52,132 nt of DNA from Thermoguttaceae bacterium. Lineage in GTDB: Bacteria > Planctomycetota > Planctomycetia > Pirellulales > Thermoguttaceae. Below the pieces are notes generated by a model that saw only the letters and a list, made by a program, of their open reading frames with translations, had not been told where the DNA came from and made no database searches. Below, piece by piece: positions 18,478 through 27,900 of the stretch; the stretch's first letter is position 1, and every line of letters starts with the position of its first letter. The translations under genes and the position numbers were made by a program. Location of the stretch: NCBI GenBank assembly GCA_017407125.1, contig JAFQXE010000020.1, forward strand, positions 1-52,132, read 5' to 3'.

Positions 18478-19464
18478 TTATTTCTTTTCTGGAGCGGGTT
18501 TCTTTCCGGGCTTTCCAGGTTTGCCAGGCTTAGGACCATTGGCTTTGCGCTGTTCGTAGCGTTTCTGGAGTTCAGCCTTGTGAGCGTCTTCTTCCTCTTT
18601 GGTAACTTTGCCGTCTTTGTCGGCGTCGGTACGATCAAACATGCCTTCGACAAACTTGTTGTCTTTGGGGAGCTCGTCCTTCGTAACCACGCCGTCTTTG
18701 TTGACGTCAAACTTGAAAAGGGTCATTGGGCCGCGGGGTCCCTGAGGGCCTTTGAAATCCGGACGCGGACCTTGCGGGCGTTGTCCCTGCGGACGCTGTC
18801 CCTTGGGCGGCATGGGACGCTGCGGTCTGGCGCCGGCGTTGGCTCTGCGCTGTTCGTAGCGTTTCTGGAGTTCAGCCTTGCGAGCGGCTTCTTCCTCTTT
18901 GGTTACTTTGCCGTCTTTGTCAGCGTCGGTATGATTGAACATGCCTTCGATGAACTTGTTGTCTTTGGGAAGTTCGTCCTTCGTTACAACGCCGTCTTTG
19001 TTGGCGTCAAACTTGAACAGAGTCGGTCCCTGTTGCGGACCGCGAGGGCCTTGCGGGCCACGGAATCCATCCGGACGAGGACCTTGAGGGCGTTGTCCTT
19101 GCGGGCGCGGTCCCTTGGGCGGCTGAGGACGACGAGGTCTGTCGCCAGCGTTGGCTTTGCGCTGTTCGTAGCGTTTCTGGAGTTCAGCCTTACGAGCGGC
19201 TTCTTCCTCTTTGGTTACTTTACCGTCTTTGTCAGCGTCGGTATGATTGAACATGCCTTCGATGAACTTGTTGTCTGCGGGAAGTTCGTCCTTGGTTACA
19301 ACGCCGTCTTTGTTGGCGTCAAACTTGAACAGAGTCGGTCCCTGCGGGGCTTTGCGTTCTTTCTGAACTTTTTGGGGTTCCGGTTGAGCGGCAGATTCGT
19401 CTGCCATGCTGATCATCGGGAAGACAACCGCGGCGGCAATTGCTAAAAGAAATGCTTTTTTCAT
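18478..19464 (-). CDS. Exported triple EF-hand-pair protein
   Basis: 328 residues with a signal peptide (MKKAFLLAIAAAVVFPMISMADE) and AGGAGAT ahead of the ATG, much as in the larger EF-hand gene downstream. Three nearly identical modules of about 95 residues each contain TLFKFDANKDGVVTKDELP and TDADKDGKVTKEEE, giving six EF-hand loops with Asp at positions 1, 3 and 5 and Glu at 12, then a helix KAELQKRYEQRKAN. Arg/Pro/Gly/Gln linkers (RPQGQRPQGPRPD) join them. It should bind calcium outside the cytoplasm. The first module's loop residues match the start of the 882-residue protein, so the two are paralogues that differ mainly in linker expansion. Confidence 0.87.
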   Translation of the reverse strand: MKKAFLLAIAAAVVFPMISMADESAAQPEPQKVQKERKAPQGPTLFKFDANKDGVVTKDELPADNKFIEGMFNHTDADKDGKVTKEEEAARKAELQKRYEQRKANAGDRPRRPQPPKGPRPQGQRPQGPRPDGFRGPQGPRGPQQGPTLFKFDANKDGVVTKDELPKDNKFIEGMFNHTDADKDGKVTKEEEAARKAELQKRYEQRRANAGARPQRPMPPKGQRPQGQRPQGPRPDFKGPQGPRGPMTLFKFDVNKDGVVTKDELPKDNKFVEGMFDRTDADKDGKVTKEEEDAHKAELQKRYEQRKANGPKPGKPGKPGKKPAPEKK

Positions 19465-19610
19465 CTGGAATATCTCCTGAAGTGAGGGGGGATAAAAAAT
19501 GTTGTTTTGTTTTTACAACGATCGTTTGTTATACAATTATAAACGAACAAAGCCCCGAATTGTTGCAAAAATTTTTAAGTCGTTATTAAAAAAGCGGTTA
19601 GAAGCGCCGC

Positions 19611-20357
19611 CTAATCTATCTCATGTACCACCCAAACGCCCGAGGCGGAATAGTCGCCCTGATTGGCTTCGACGTCAACGACCAAGGGTTCGTCGCCGCC
19701 AGGAATGGGATACAAGCCGGATTCGTCAAAGGTAACGCCCGTCCATTGCGTCCACGTATCCAGCGATTCGCTGATAATTACGGATTCCAGACACGGCTTG
19801 ACGATTCTCGCGCCCAGTTTGACGTGCAGTCTTATCCACGGGTCGAAGGGCAAGTCCGTGCCGGGCTTTCGCATGGCGATGTATTCTTTAATATCCATGT
19901 CTCGGAAGAACCGTTTTTCGCTGGGGCGGAGCGGGGCGATAAGAGCTTTAAATCCATGCTGTTTCGCCAGATATTTTAGATGTTTGACCGCTTCTCCCGC
20001 CAAGCCCTGCCCTTGCATTTCGGGAGCAACGACGATCGCAGCGGCGGAAAGGATGTTGGGCTGTCGTCCGTAAAGATAATCCTCGATGGACTGTTCAATA
20101 ACCCAATCCCAGCCGGACTCGTACATTTCCATGCCATCGGGAAGCATTTCAAACGGCGCAGTCCATTTCAGCGGGACAGCATGAACCGTCGCCGCCAGTT
20201 TCCCGTCGTCCGTTCTCATAGCGCACTGAAACTCCGGGAAGAAATGAAACCATTTTGACCACGCCTCTTGCATAACCGGGTCATGCCAAATGAACGGCGG
20301 CCAGCCGGACGCGAAAAAACTCGTCAGAGAATCTGTTAAAGGAACTTGATTGAACAT
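19611..20357 (-). CDS. GNAT-family acetyltransferase
   Basis: 248 residues, no signal peptide. AAAIVVAPEMQGQGLAGEAVKHLKYLAKQHGFKALIAPLRPS near the middle is the GNAT acetyl-CoA site (motif A, Q/R-x-x-G-x-G/A with the following helix). The N-terminal part and the C-terminal 80 residues (WIRLHVKLGARIVKPCLES) are typical of a GNAT subgroup in which the substrate is not known. It likely acetylates a small molecule or protein in the cytoplasm. The beta-helix gene is upstream on the same strand, but 42 bases with a heptamer array lie between, so co-transcription is possible but unproven. Confidence 0.8.
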   Translation of the reverse strand: MFNQVPLTDSLTSFFASGWPPFIWHDPVMQEAWSKWFHFFPEFQCAMRTDDGKLAATVHAVPLKWTAPFEMLPDGMEMYESGWDWVIEQSIEDYLYGRQPNILSAAAIVVAPEMQGQGLAGEAVKHLKYLAKQHGFKALIAPLRPSEKRFFRDMDIKEYIAMRKPGTDLPFDPWIRLHVKLGARIVKPCLESVIISESLDTWTQWTGVTFDESGLYPIPGGDEPLVVDVEANQGDYSASGVWVVHEID

Positions 20358-20363
20358 GGTTGA

Positions 20364-20398
20364 GGAAGTAGGGAATAGGGAGTAGGGAATAGGGAATG
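20364..20398. repeat. Heptamer array (ggaagta / gggaata / gggagta type)
   Basis: Five 7-base units fill almost the whole gap between two minus-strand genes. Confidence 0.9.
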
Positions 20399-20399
20399 G

Positions 20400-22427
20400 T
20401 CATCTTCTCCCCGCTTTTGAATAATCAAACTCTTTGAATCCGATTTTTTCAGCGGGAGAGCCGGGGCGAAGGCGGTAGTCGTTTTCGTCCGGGTTGACAA
20501 ACAGCGGGTCGGCGACAAGGCCGCCGGCGTCGCGTCCGGATTCGACCCATTGCTCGTGCGTTTTCCCGGCGAAATCGACATCCCCGCCGACTTTCCACCA
20601 TAAATTGGAGCGGACGTCGGCGTTGACTTTACCGAAGTTGTATCCCATCGCCGAGCCGTCTTTCCAGTAAATGATATTGTTCTCAAAGACAAACGAGCGG
20701 TGCGGTTCGATTCGCGTTGCGGCGACCTGAAACGCTCTTCCGTGAGCGGGATTGGCGCGGCTGCAGACGAGAATGTTGTTGCGAATGACGTTGTCTTTGC
20801 CGTAATGCTGATGGAACGAGCCGTCCATGGTGTTATAGACGAGGTTGTTTTCCATCAAAAGCCCTTCCGAGCCTTCGTCCGGATACAGACCCCATCCGCC
20901 GTAGGAATACGACTCCACGTCGTAAATGACGTTGTTGCAGACGCGCGTTCCCGTCTGCGTTCCGAGCGTATAAACGCCGCCCATGTCGGACAGCGCGCCC
21001 TGACCAATGTTGTGAATCCGGTTGAACTCAATTCGGTTACCAAACGAGACGCCGGCGTATCCCCAATGCCAGCCGACGGACACGCCGGTGTAGTACAGGT
21101 CGACAATTTCGCAATGCGTAACAGCGTTGTTTTTGGTGTTGTTCCCTATCCAGACGCCGACGGCGGACGCGTGAAATCGCCCAGCTTGGGCAATCAGACA
21201 GTTGTCGACGACGTTGTTCTCGCAGACGCGTTTGTCCGCGCCCCAGGCTTCTCCGCCGCCAATTTTGACGCCGCCGGCGCCCAAGTCGGTCAACGCGCTG
21301 TTGGTCAGCCGGCAGTCAAGAGCATTTCTAAACCAAATCGCATACTCGCCCAGATGGGAGAACTCGCAGGCGTCAAAGCAGACGTTTTGCGCGTAGTTGA
21401 CGAAAATCGCCGACTCAACGCACGACGCCGCCTGCGCCGGCGGGAACTGTGACGGTCCCGGCTTGGACAAATCGCCAACGTTAAACGATTCCAACCCAAA
21501 CGGCTGCATATAGTTAGCGCGTCGGGGAGAATCGGAATACGCAAAGACGACGTTCTTAAACGCGACGTTTTGAATGGGGTTGTCCAGCGTCCCGACCAGT
21601 TCCGCCATCCGCTTTAATCCCGGACGAGGAGCGACAACGGTAACAGTTTCCAGCGTCTGACCCGGCAGCGGACGATACAGAATCTTTTTCGCCTCGCCGT
21701 CGTAAAACCATTCGCCCGGCTGATTGAACGCCGTCCGGACGTTTTCCAGATAGTACATCGACGTCGTATTCCAGGAATTCCAATGCTTCATGGATTCGCC
21801 CTGAAAGAGCATAGCGTTCTTTTGAGCGTCGAAGGAAAGAAGAACCCGCCGGGTCGTGTCCCATTTGTGATGAATCACCATCTGCGACCATCGCAGCTCG
21901 GCGGCGGGAACGTCTTTGAGCAGATCCAACTCTCCCGGCTTGGCGGTTACGACAACCTGCTGCGCCCCAGCGGGCAGTCCGTCGTTCTTTGCTTCAACGG
22001 CGGCGGGACGCAAAAAGCCGGTGTCCGGATAGCGGGAACGAACCGCCCGTTTCCCATTGACAAATAATTGTTCCGTATACAGCGGCGCGCCGTCGACGTC
22101 AGGCAAACTAGCTTCCCAAACGCCGTTTCCGCAGTCCTTCCACCCGGTAATTTCAATTCCGCCGGAAAGAACCGCTTTCCCGTTGGGACAGACGAACTCT
22201 ATATTGGAATCCGCCTGTGACAGCGCTAGCGGCTGAGAGATTACGTACTCGCCCGGCGACAGAACGACCTTTGCCGGCTCGACGTTCCCGGCGCTGCGAT
22301 CCGAGCGAATCTTTTCCAGAGCCGTTTGAACGCCGTTTGCGTCAGACGGATCGACTTTGTATTCCAGACCAAAAACAGCCGTCTCAAAACAGACTGCGAA
22401 CGACAGGAGGAGTAGTAAGTGTTTCAT
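20400..22427 (-). CDS. Secreted right-handed beta-helix protein
   Basis: 675 residues from the chosen start. The frame runs 26 codons further up (to 22505), but that part is translated dispersed repeat, whereas MKHLLLLLSFAVCFETAVFGLE is a signal peptide; hence the ATG at 22427. No Shine-Dalgarno is seen. Residues 40-130 carry a jelly-roll-like start (VVLSPGEYVISQPLAL, LSGGIEITGW). From about 280 the repeated coils of a parallel beta-helix appear (VAFKNVVFAYSD, AQNVCFDACEFSHLGEYAIWFRNALDCRLTNSALTDLGAGGVKIGG, NNAVTHCEIVDLYYTGVSVGW). Proteins of this kind are usually polysaccharide lyases or hydrolases; catalytic residues cannot be assigned. It probably attacks an external glycan. Confidence 0.8.
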   Translation of the reverse strand: MKHLLLLLSFAVCFETAVFGLEYKVDPSDANGVQTALEKIRSDRSAGNVEPAKVVLSPGEYVISQPLALSQADSNIEFVCPNGKAVLSGGIEITGWKDCGNGVWEASLPDVDGAPLYTEQLFVNGKRAVRSRYPDTGFLRPAAVEAKNDGLPAGAQQVVVTAKPGELDLLKDVPAAELRWSQMVIHHKWDTTRRVLLSFDAQKNAMLFQGESMKHWNSWNTTSMYYLENVRTAFNQPGEWFYDGEAKKILYRPLPGQTLETVTVVAPRPGLKRMAELVGTLDNPIQNVAFKNVVFAYSDSPRRANYMQPFGLESFNVGDLSKPGPSQFPPAQAASCVESAIFVNYAQNVCFDACEFSHLGEYAIWFRNALDCRLTNSALTDLGAGGVKIGGGEAWGADKRVCENNVVDNCLIAQAGRFHASAVGVWIGNNTKNNAVTHCEIVDLYYTGVSVGWHWGYAGVSFGNRIEFNRIHNIGQGALSDMGGVYTLGTQTGTRVCNNVIYDVESYSYGGWGLYPDEGSEGLLMENNLVYNTMDGSFHQHYGKDNVIRNNILVCSRANPAHGRAFQVAATRIEPHRSFVFENNIIYWKDGSAMGYNFGKVNADVRSNLWWKVGGDVDFAGKTHEQWVESGRDAGGLVADPLFVNPDENDYRLRPGSPAEKIGFKEFDYSKAGRR

Positions 22428-22444
22428 GGGGTTAGCGAATGATT

Positions 22445-22535
22445 GGAAGGCGGTAATGGAGCGACTAACGGGAGCGGAATTACGCATTCGCCGATAGGCG
22501 AACAATAGGGAATAGGGAATAGGGAGTAGGGAGCA
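22445..22535. repeat. Dispersed element plus heptamer array
   Basis: A 60-base element (ggaaggcggtaatggagcga..ggcgaacaa) with the hairpin TTCGCC-GATA-GGCGAA runs directly into four heptamers (gggaata, gggaata, gggagta, gggagca; 22508-22535). It provides the false N-terminal extension of the beta-helix ORF. Confidence 0.85.
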
Positions 22536-22556
22536 GCGTCTTGCCGCCTCGCAACT

Positions 22557-23411
22557 CTATAATCTCAAAAAATCGTCCGCCGTCAGACCGCATTGTTCGA
22601 TCATATCCCAAACGCGGTCGTAGGAACGAATGTTGTCTGTAAAGTTGTTGACGCCGATTGTAAACTTCGCCCCGGCTTTCTTTGCTCGTTTGATAAACTC
22701 CGGACCGGGATACGTTTCCGCGTTGATTTCCAGCGCGACGTTGTTTTTCACCGCTGCGTTAATCAGAGCGTCCATGCGTTCGGGCGTCCAGAGGTCGGTT
22801 CTATGTTCCAGCGGCGGCGGAAGATACGTCGGATTGGCAAGAATCGTAATCGGTTCGCTGACCACCTGAAGACAGTGCTTCATATACCGTTCCATCCACG
22901 CCTGAACGGCGGCTTCGTCGTTGACGTCAACGGTTACGTTCCCGGGAAGCCACATCTTTTTCGGCTCGCCGCCTTCCTCGTCCGGCATGATCATCGTATC
23001 CGCCAGGACGTAGTCCAGCTGCTGGCGAACTTCGGGAGAAATCTGCTTGAACCAGTCGCGGTCGTTGACCTGAATTCCAACTGGAAGATCCGCGCTCTTA
23101 ACCCACTTGATCAGTTCCAGGAGTTTCGCGTCTGTATCGTAGGGCCAGCCGCGCCCGTGATTTTCCAGCGCGCCGATGCGAATGCCGAGCCGTTTCTGCC
23201 GTTCGACGCATTTCTCAGGCGTCATGCCCCCGCGAACGTGAACGTGAAACTCCATCGGACGAATTTCCTGAGCGTACTTGACGGTTCGCGCCGTCGGCTC
23301 TTTATCGGTTGGGCTTTGCGCCTGAAGAGCCGTTGAGAATAGTAGCCCAACAGCCAGACAAACCGCGAACGCGATACATAAAAATCGAGGTTTTGTGGTC
23401 ATGATTCTCAT
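22557..23411 (-). CDS. Exported PHP-like phosphoesterase/amidohydrolase
   Basis: 284 residues with a signal peptide (KPRFLCIAFAVCLAVGLLFSTALQAQ); MTTKPRF three codons in is an equally good start. MEFHVHVRGGMTPEKCVERQKRLGIRIGALENHG places an HxH metal motif at the start of a TIM-like barrel, followed by acids and histidines (ILANPTYLPP, NNVALEINAE, GAKFTIGVNN) in the order expected of a PHP domain. Such proteins use two or three metals to cleave phosphoesters; secreted planctomycete versions are of unknown substrate. The short spacing to the beta-helix gene is filled by repeat DNA. Confidence 0.68.
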   Translation of the reverse strand: MRIMTTKPRFLCIAFAVCLAVGLLFSTALQAQSPTDKEPTARTVKYAQEIRPMEFHVHVRGGMTPEKCVERQKRLGIRIGALENHGRGWPYDTDAKLLELIKWVKSADLPVGIQVNDRDWFKQISPEVRQQLDYVLADTMIMPDEEGGEPKKMWLPGNVTVDVNDEAAVQAWMERYMKHCLQVVSEPITILANPTYLPPPLEHRTDLWTPERMDALINAAVKNNVALEINAETYPGPEFIKRAKKAGAKFTIGVNNFTDNIRSYDRVWDMIEQCGLTADDFLRL

Positions 23412-23574
23412 AAAAAAGGGGAATTAGTGGTTAGTCGTAATCGCTAAGTTTTAGTAAGAAACTTGAGCTTTTTCTTCATTCATAAGAATTATTCTACCCG
23501 GAACGAAAATCATTTGCAACTCCCCTTGGACAAGAAAATAAAAAAAGAGATGTACGAATAATGGGGCATAAATG

Positions 23575-23635
23575 AAAGGCGGTAATGGAGCGACCAACGG
23601 GAGCGGAATTACGCATTCGCCGATAGGCGAACAAA
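23575..23635. repeat. Dispersed element with TTCGCC hairpin
   Basis: The same element as at 22445, nearly identical, with the core gagcgaccaacgggagcgg and the terminal hairpin TTCGCC-GATA-GGCGAA. Confidence 0.9.
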
Positions 23636-23773
23636 ACATTTGCCCCGCTCACGCACACAGGTGAGCCGGCGCTCGGCAGTCCCCTGCCGCATAGATGGTA
23701 TGACGGACAAACTATTTCGCAAAACTACCGCTTCGACCTGCTGGATCGTGGCTGTGTCAGCCGCATTCATCCT

Positions 23774-23822
23774 AACCCCGAAAGGGGTTGCATTTCTATA
23801 ACCGGCGGTTTTCAACCTCCGG
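23774..23822 (-). repeat. Two-hairpin module, copy 1
   Basis: Read on the minus strand: hairpin ccggaggttgaaaaccgccgg (23802-23822), a spacer ttatagaaatg, then hairpin aacccc-tttc-ggggtt (23774-23789). It shares the spacer with the copy at 23944-23991 but has different, still complementary, arms. Confidence 0.85.
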
Positions 23823-23855
23823 GAAGGAGACGACAACAAAAAAAATCGACAAAAA

Positions 23856-23906
23856 CTCTTTTCTTTCCCTCCCTCACGCCTGGCGTGAGGGAGGGAAAGA
23901 AAAGAG
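23856..23906. repeat. 51-bp near-perfect palindrome
   Basis: Two 25-base arms (from ctcttttctttcc at 23856 to cacgcc at 23880; then ggcgtg at 23882 to aaagag at 23906) separated by a single T. It is one of the longest perfect inverted repeats possible in stable DNA and lies between two minus-strand genes. Confidence 0.9.
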
Positions 23907-23943
23907 GCAGACTCGATTAGGGAAGAGTAGAAATCTCCACCGC

Positions 23944-23991
23944 CCGTAGACTAAAGTCGACGGTTATAGAAATGGCGTCCTTTCAGGACGC
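23944..23991 (+). repeat. Two-hairpin module, copy 2
   Basis: Hairpin ccgtagactaaagtcgacgg (23944-23963), spacer ttatagaaatg (23964-23974), hairpin gcgtcct-ttc-aggacgc (23975-23991). Opposite orientation to copy 1. Confidence 0.85.
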
Positions 23992-24015
23992 AGATTAGAG
24001 CCTCATCATTATCTG

Positions 24016-24711
24016 TTAATTCTCATTTTCGTCAGTAGGTTGCGGCGATTCTTTCTTTGAAGAATTGACGTAGAGCAATCTTACGTAAATAACTCCGACG
24101 ATTACGTACAATAAAAACAGAGTTGTAAAAAATCCAAAATGAAGTAACTGAAGAATGCGGAATAAACACAAAAAGGAAAAGATAGTAATATACGCTATCA
24201 ATATCAAATGAGCGCAAAAGCGAATTGACAGATAAGGAGATTTCGCAGCCGTCCAACTCATATAAACGCCGCAGCCCAACATTAACAACAATATCGGGAG
24301 CGATATTAACAATATTGGAACAGTTTTTAAAACCGTATAAATTAGCATTGGGTCTTCTTCAACTCTAAGAGAAACCTCCTGAAGCCAAACGTTTAGCCAA
24401 GGCCATGCCAAGGAGAAATACGCCAAAACGCCTGAAGCAAATAACAGCAGGAGATATTTTATGTAGTCTTTCAAGTTGAAGGTAAATGTTTTCTTCGGCG
24501 GACGGTACGTCCGCGAACCAGCGGGACGGAAGGGTTTTCCGCGGTCTCGTGGGGTTTGGAGGCTTCCGCATTCCTTGACGGCTTTCGCCATCAAGTTGGC
24601 GCCCGAGACAGGCGCCATCCAGTGGGCGTTGACGGCTACGCAAGACGGTATTTCACCCTTCGAACAAAGCGTAACTACGTTCGCTTTGCGAACTTCGTTA
24701 CCGCCTTTCAT
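24016..24711 (-). CDS. Small four-helix membrane protein with repeat-derived N-terminus
   Basis: 231 residues as read. Residues from about 80 on have four clear membrane helices (KYLLLLFASGVLAYFSLAWPW; LKTVPILLISLPILLLML; AHLILIAYITIFSFLCLF; FFTTLFLLYVIVGVIYV), then a short hydrophilic tail ending DENEN. The first 75 residues are translation of dispersed-repeat DNA (24496-24711, similar to 34990-35070) and probably not part of the native protein. There is no ATG between the repeat and the first helix; a TTG at 24474 in frame is the best alternative, with no good Shine-Dalgarno. The gene may have lost its own start to repeat insertion. No family recognised. Confidence 0.5.
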   Translation of the reverse strand: MKGGNEVRKANVVTLCSKGEIPSCVAVNAHWMAPVSGANLMAKAVKECGSLQTPRDRGKPFRPAGSRTYRPPKKTFTFNLKDYIKYLLLLFASGVLAYFSLAWPWLNVWLQEVSLRVEEDPMLIYTVLKTVPILLISLPILLLMLGCGVYMSWTAAKSPYLSIRFCAHLILIAYITIFSFLCLFRILQLLHFGFFTTLFLLYVIVGVIYVRLLYVNSSKKESPQPTDENEN

Positions 24712-24894
24712 TCTTTGTGTTCTTTGTGGTTAAATTACTTTGCGGACTTTGCGAACTTTGCGTGAGGCTTCTTTTGCGGCAGGGGACTGCCGCGTGCCGG
24801 GCTTGTCCATGTGCAATCGTGGGAAAAAGTTGAACCGCTGCGCGGTTCAATGCGTAATTCCGCTCCCGATGGTCGCTCCATTACCGCCTTTCAT
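24496..24894. repeat. Repeat cluster with covarying hairpins
   Basis: Contains the hairpin GCGGAC-GGTAC-GTCCGC (24498-24514), tails of ctttgtgttctttgtgg type, the inverse of the 22445-type element twice (24669-24712 and 24829-24893) and a gcggcagggg/ctgccgc hairpin at 24777-24794. In the copy at 24829 the terminal hairpin is GAACCGC-TGC-GCGGTTC and not TTCGCC-GATA-GGCGAA. Confidence 0.75.
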
Positions 24895-24902
24895 TAACAA
24901 CC

Positions 24903-27900
24903 TTATTCCCTCTTCTCTGGTACGAACCAGAAGGAGCGCCAGTACTGTTCGTCCAGCGTGAACGGGTTGTACGTGGCGGTTGGGTCGGCGTCGACGGGTA
25001 AAACGCCGTAACGAATCATCTCTCGCAAGTACGCCCAGCGCGGTTTGAACTTCAACGGCGTTTCTCCGTTGTTTTTATCGCAGTAAAGCATGGAATAGCG
25101 GTTGTCCTCGTTGAGGATGTAGTCGCGCCCGCGCTGAATGCCCCGGAGAATCGTCTGATAGTCCGGGTCGTCGGTGGACTCGAAAACCGGTTTGCCGGAC
25201 TTCGCTTCGCAGGAACCCAAGCCGCCGGCGGATTTGCTCAGCGACGCCAGTAGCGCCTTCGACTCTTCCGGGTACGACAGGTCGAAAATCTCCATGCGGG
25301 AATAGCGGGCGTTGCCCTCGCATAAATCGTGAGCGACGGTGCAGTCCGTTCGCGTTCTCGGGTTGGCGGGAGAATAGTTGTCAACGTAGATGTCGTATTT
25401 CACCCGATTTTTGTCCTGAGTCGTTGGAGCGTGACAGCAGTCGCAGCGGCGGGAAATCGCGTCGCGCATTGCGACCTGTTCCGGCCACGTCTGCTTGTTC
25501 CAGACGGGAATGTTCGCCATGTAATAGCCAACGCCGCCAGAGGCTTCGGAGGCGTACGTTCCGGCGAAGTTTGCCCCGGCGTCAATCCAGTGTCGAATAA
25601 CCGCCTGTTCTTCCGGCGGCATTTTAACGCCCTGATGTCCTTCTTCAATCAGCTTGACAAGCCGGCTGGACCCCGTCCCGATTTCGTAGGGTTCGAAGTT
25701 GCTCACCGCCCGGTTTCGGTTGTCGCCCAAAAGCTTGTACCACGTCAAATGGGTATAGCTGATGGTGTACATTGGCGTCCAGTGCCCGGACAGGTTGACG
25801 CCGCCGTCTTCCCGTCTGGAGTTGTGACAGCTTACGCAGTGCTTGTCCAGAATTGGCTGAACGTCGCGGGGGAAGTCGAAAACGCCGTGGAAGTCCGGTC
25901 CGAGATCTTTCATGTCCGCGACGGGCTGAATTTCCGACGGTTTGTTGTTGTGCATGATCTTAAAGAGCTTGTCCCGATCGTCGCCGGTGGGCGTGAGCGT
26001 TCGCTCTTCGTGACAGCCGATGCAGGTTGTGTTTTCGCCCGGCATGACGGAAACGAACGAGTGCATTCTCTTGACGCAATGCCCGTTCTCGTCCATGGCG
26101 AGGAACAGAATCGGTCGGTTGGCTGGCAGTTTGAAGTACGCAGAGCCGTCTTCGCTGACCGGGACGCTTCCCAAAAGACGTTCGAGCGTAAAGGTGCCGA
26201 AAATCGACATCATTTCCGTTCCGCCGGTGTAGTGAATCGGCTTGGGCAGCGTCTCGTAAATGAGCAGGTTCTTCACCGTGCCCGGCTTGACGCCCTGCAT
26301 TTTACGGCCCTTGTACAGATTCGCCATGGCAAGCGTTCCGTAATCTTTTGTATAGTCCGTCTGGTTCATGATAACGCGCTCTCGAGGACGCGCCATCAGC
26401 GGACGCGGTTCGTTGACCTTGTACCCTTGTGAGCTGAGTTCAGCAGGCAGCTTGAACAGAACGGACTCTTGTCCCAGAAGGTTTATGATAACGATTTTAT
26501 CGTTTGACGCCGCCATAAAATGCTCTTCGTCAAACGCCCACGGGTCAGAGTAATTTGCAGACTTTGTAACGTTTTGCATTGATTCCCGCTTGTCCGGACC
26601 TCCGGTCGGATCGAGAATCGCCACTCTGCCGTAATGTTCCGTTTGACCGTGCCCGGGGCTGTTGGAGCAGATGATTTTCTGCGAGCCGGGAATGGGTTTG
26701 GCGTCTATAAAAACGCCGCCGGGATACATGTTTCCAAAGAGAACCATCTGACGCGTCCCGTCCTGGTTCATCGTCCAGAGGTGATGGTAGTTGACCTGTG
26801 ACCGGTCGACGTATTCCCAGCGCATATACGCGATCTGTCCGTTGTTGAGAACCCAGGGCGTGTTGTCCTGCTCCACGTTGCAGGAAAGCTCATGAATGTT
26901 GGAACCGTCCGGATTGCATTTGTAAATCGTGCCGACGTGCGTCAGCCAGCAGCCGACGTAACGCTTGGCGCGGGTCGAGCAGAAGACGATGGATTCGTCC
27001 GGCAAATACGTCGCTTCGTAGTCGTCCCAGCCGGGGGGCGAGAAGTCGCGGGCGTTAAGATTGCATTTCGCTTCCATGCGCCAGCCGGGCGTTTCGTCTG
27101 GAACGACGCCTTCCGGCAGTTTCAGCGGCGTGTCTTCCCCAACGCCGGTAATCTGCTTCAGACCGGTTCCGTCAACGTTGATTTCGTACAGACTGTAATG
27201 GTCTTTCCCGGACGGACAGTACGAAAAGAGAATCTTCTTAGCATCGTAATGGACGTTAGGGTCTCGAATCATGCCGCCTTTGTCTTCAAAAATCGTTCGC
27301 AGCTTTTTCGTCTTGACATTGTACGCGTACAGCGCTCCGCCGGAGTTGTTGTGATACGGTTTATGATAGACGCTGTCGGCGTAGTAGCCGAAATTGGCGT
27401 ACCAGTGTTCAGACATGTGCTTGCGCGTGCAGAAAATAATCTCGTCCGGTAGAACGGATTCGACAAACTCGTCGACCAGATTCGGGGGAACGGCTCCTTT
27501 AAGCTGGACGTCCGAGGCGGGGTGGGCAAAGACCATAATCTCTTCCGCGCCGGAGTTGGGGCGTCCGTAGTCGGAAAGGAACTTGAGAGTAATCGATGTA
27601 ACAGAAGTTTTGGGAATGTCCAGCCGCTGAGCGCCCGCGCCGGGCTTGAGCTGCGCTTTGAGAACCGGCGTTTGGGAATTGTCCAGATAAACCTCGACGT
27701 CCTTGAACCCTTCGTCCTCGTACGACGCGCCAACGCGTCCAAAATAAACAATCTGCGAGGCTTCAACCGGCTGCTTCCATTTGAGCGTGAAGTCGGCTTT
27801 TCCCTTCGCTTTTCCACCGTTAATCGCCCACGCAATCCCTTCGTCGCCCGCATGCGGCTGAGCTATCTGACCGTCAATCGCGTTGGCGGCGGAATAGTCC

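Noticed and set aside
20364..22535. CRISPR-like arrays from the regularly spaced gggaata repeats
   Set aside because: Units are 7 bases with no spacers, and no cas gene is present.
25329..26432. 367-codon plus-strand frame
   Set aside because: Antisense to the haem-motif part of the HzsA-related gene; no domain pattern.
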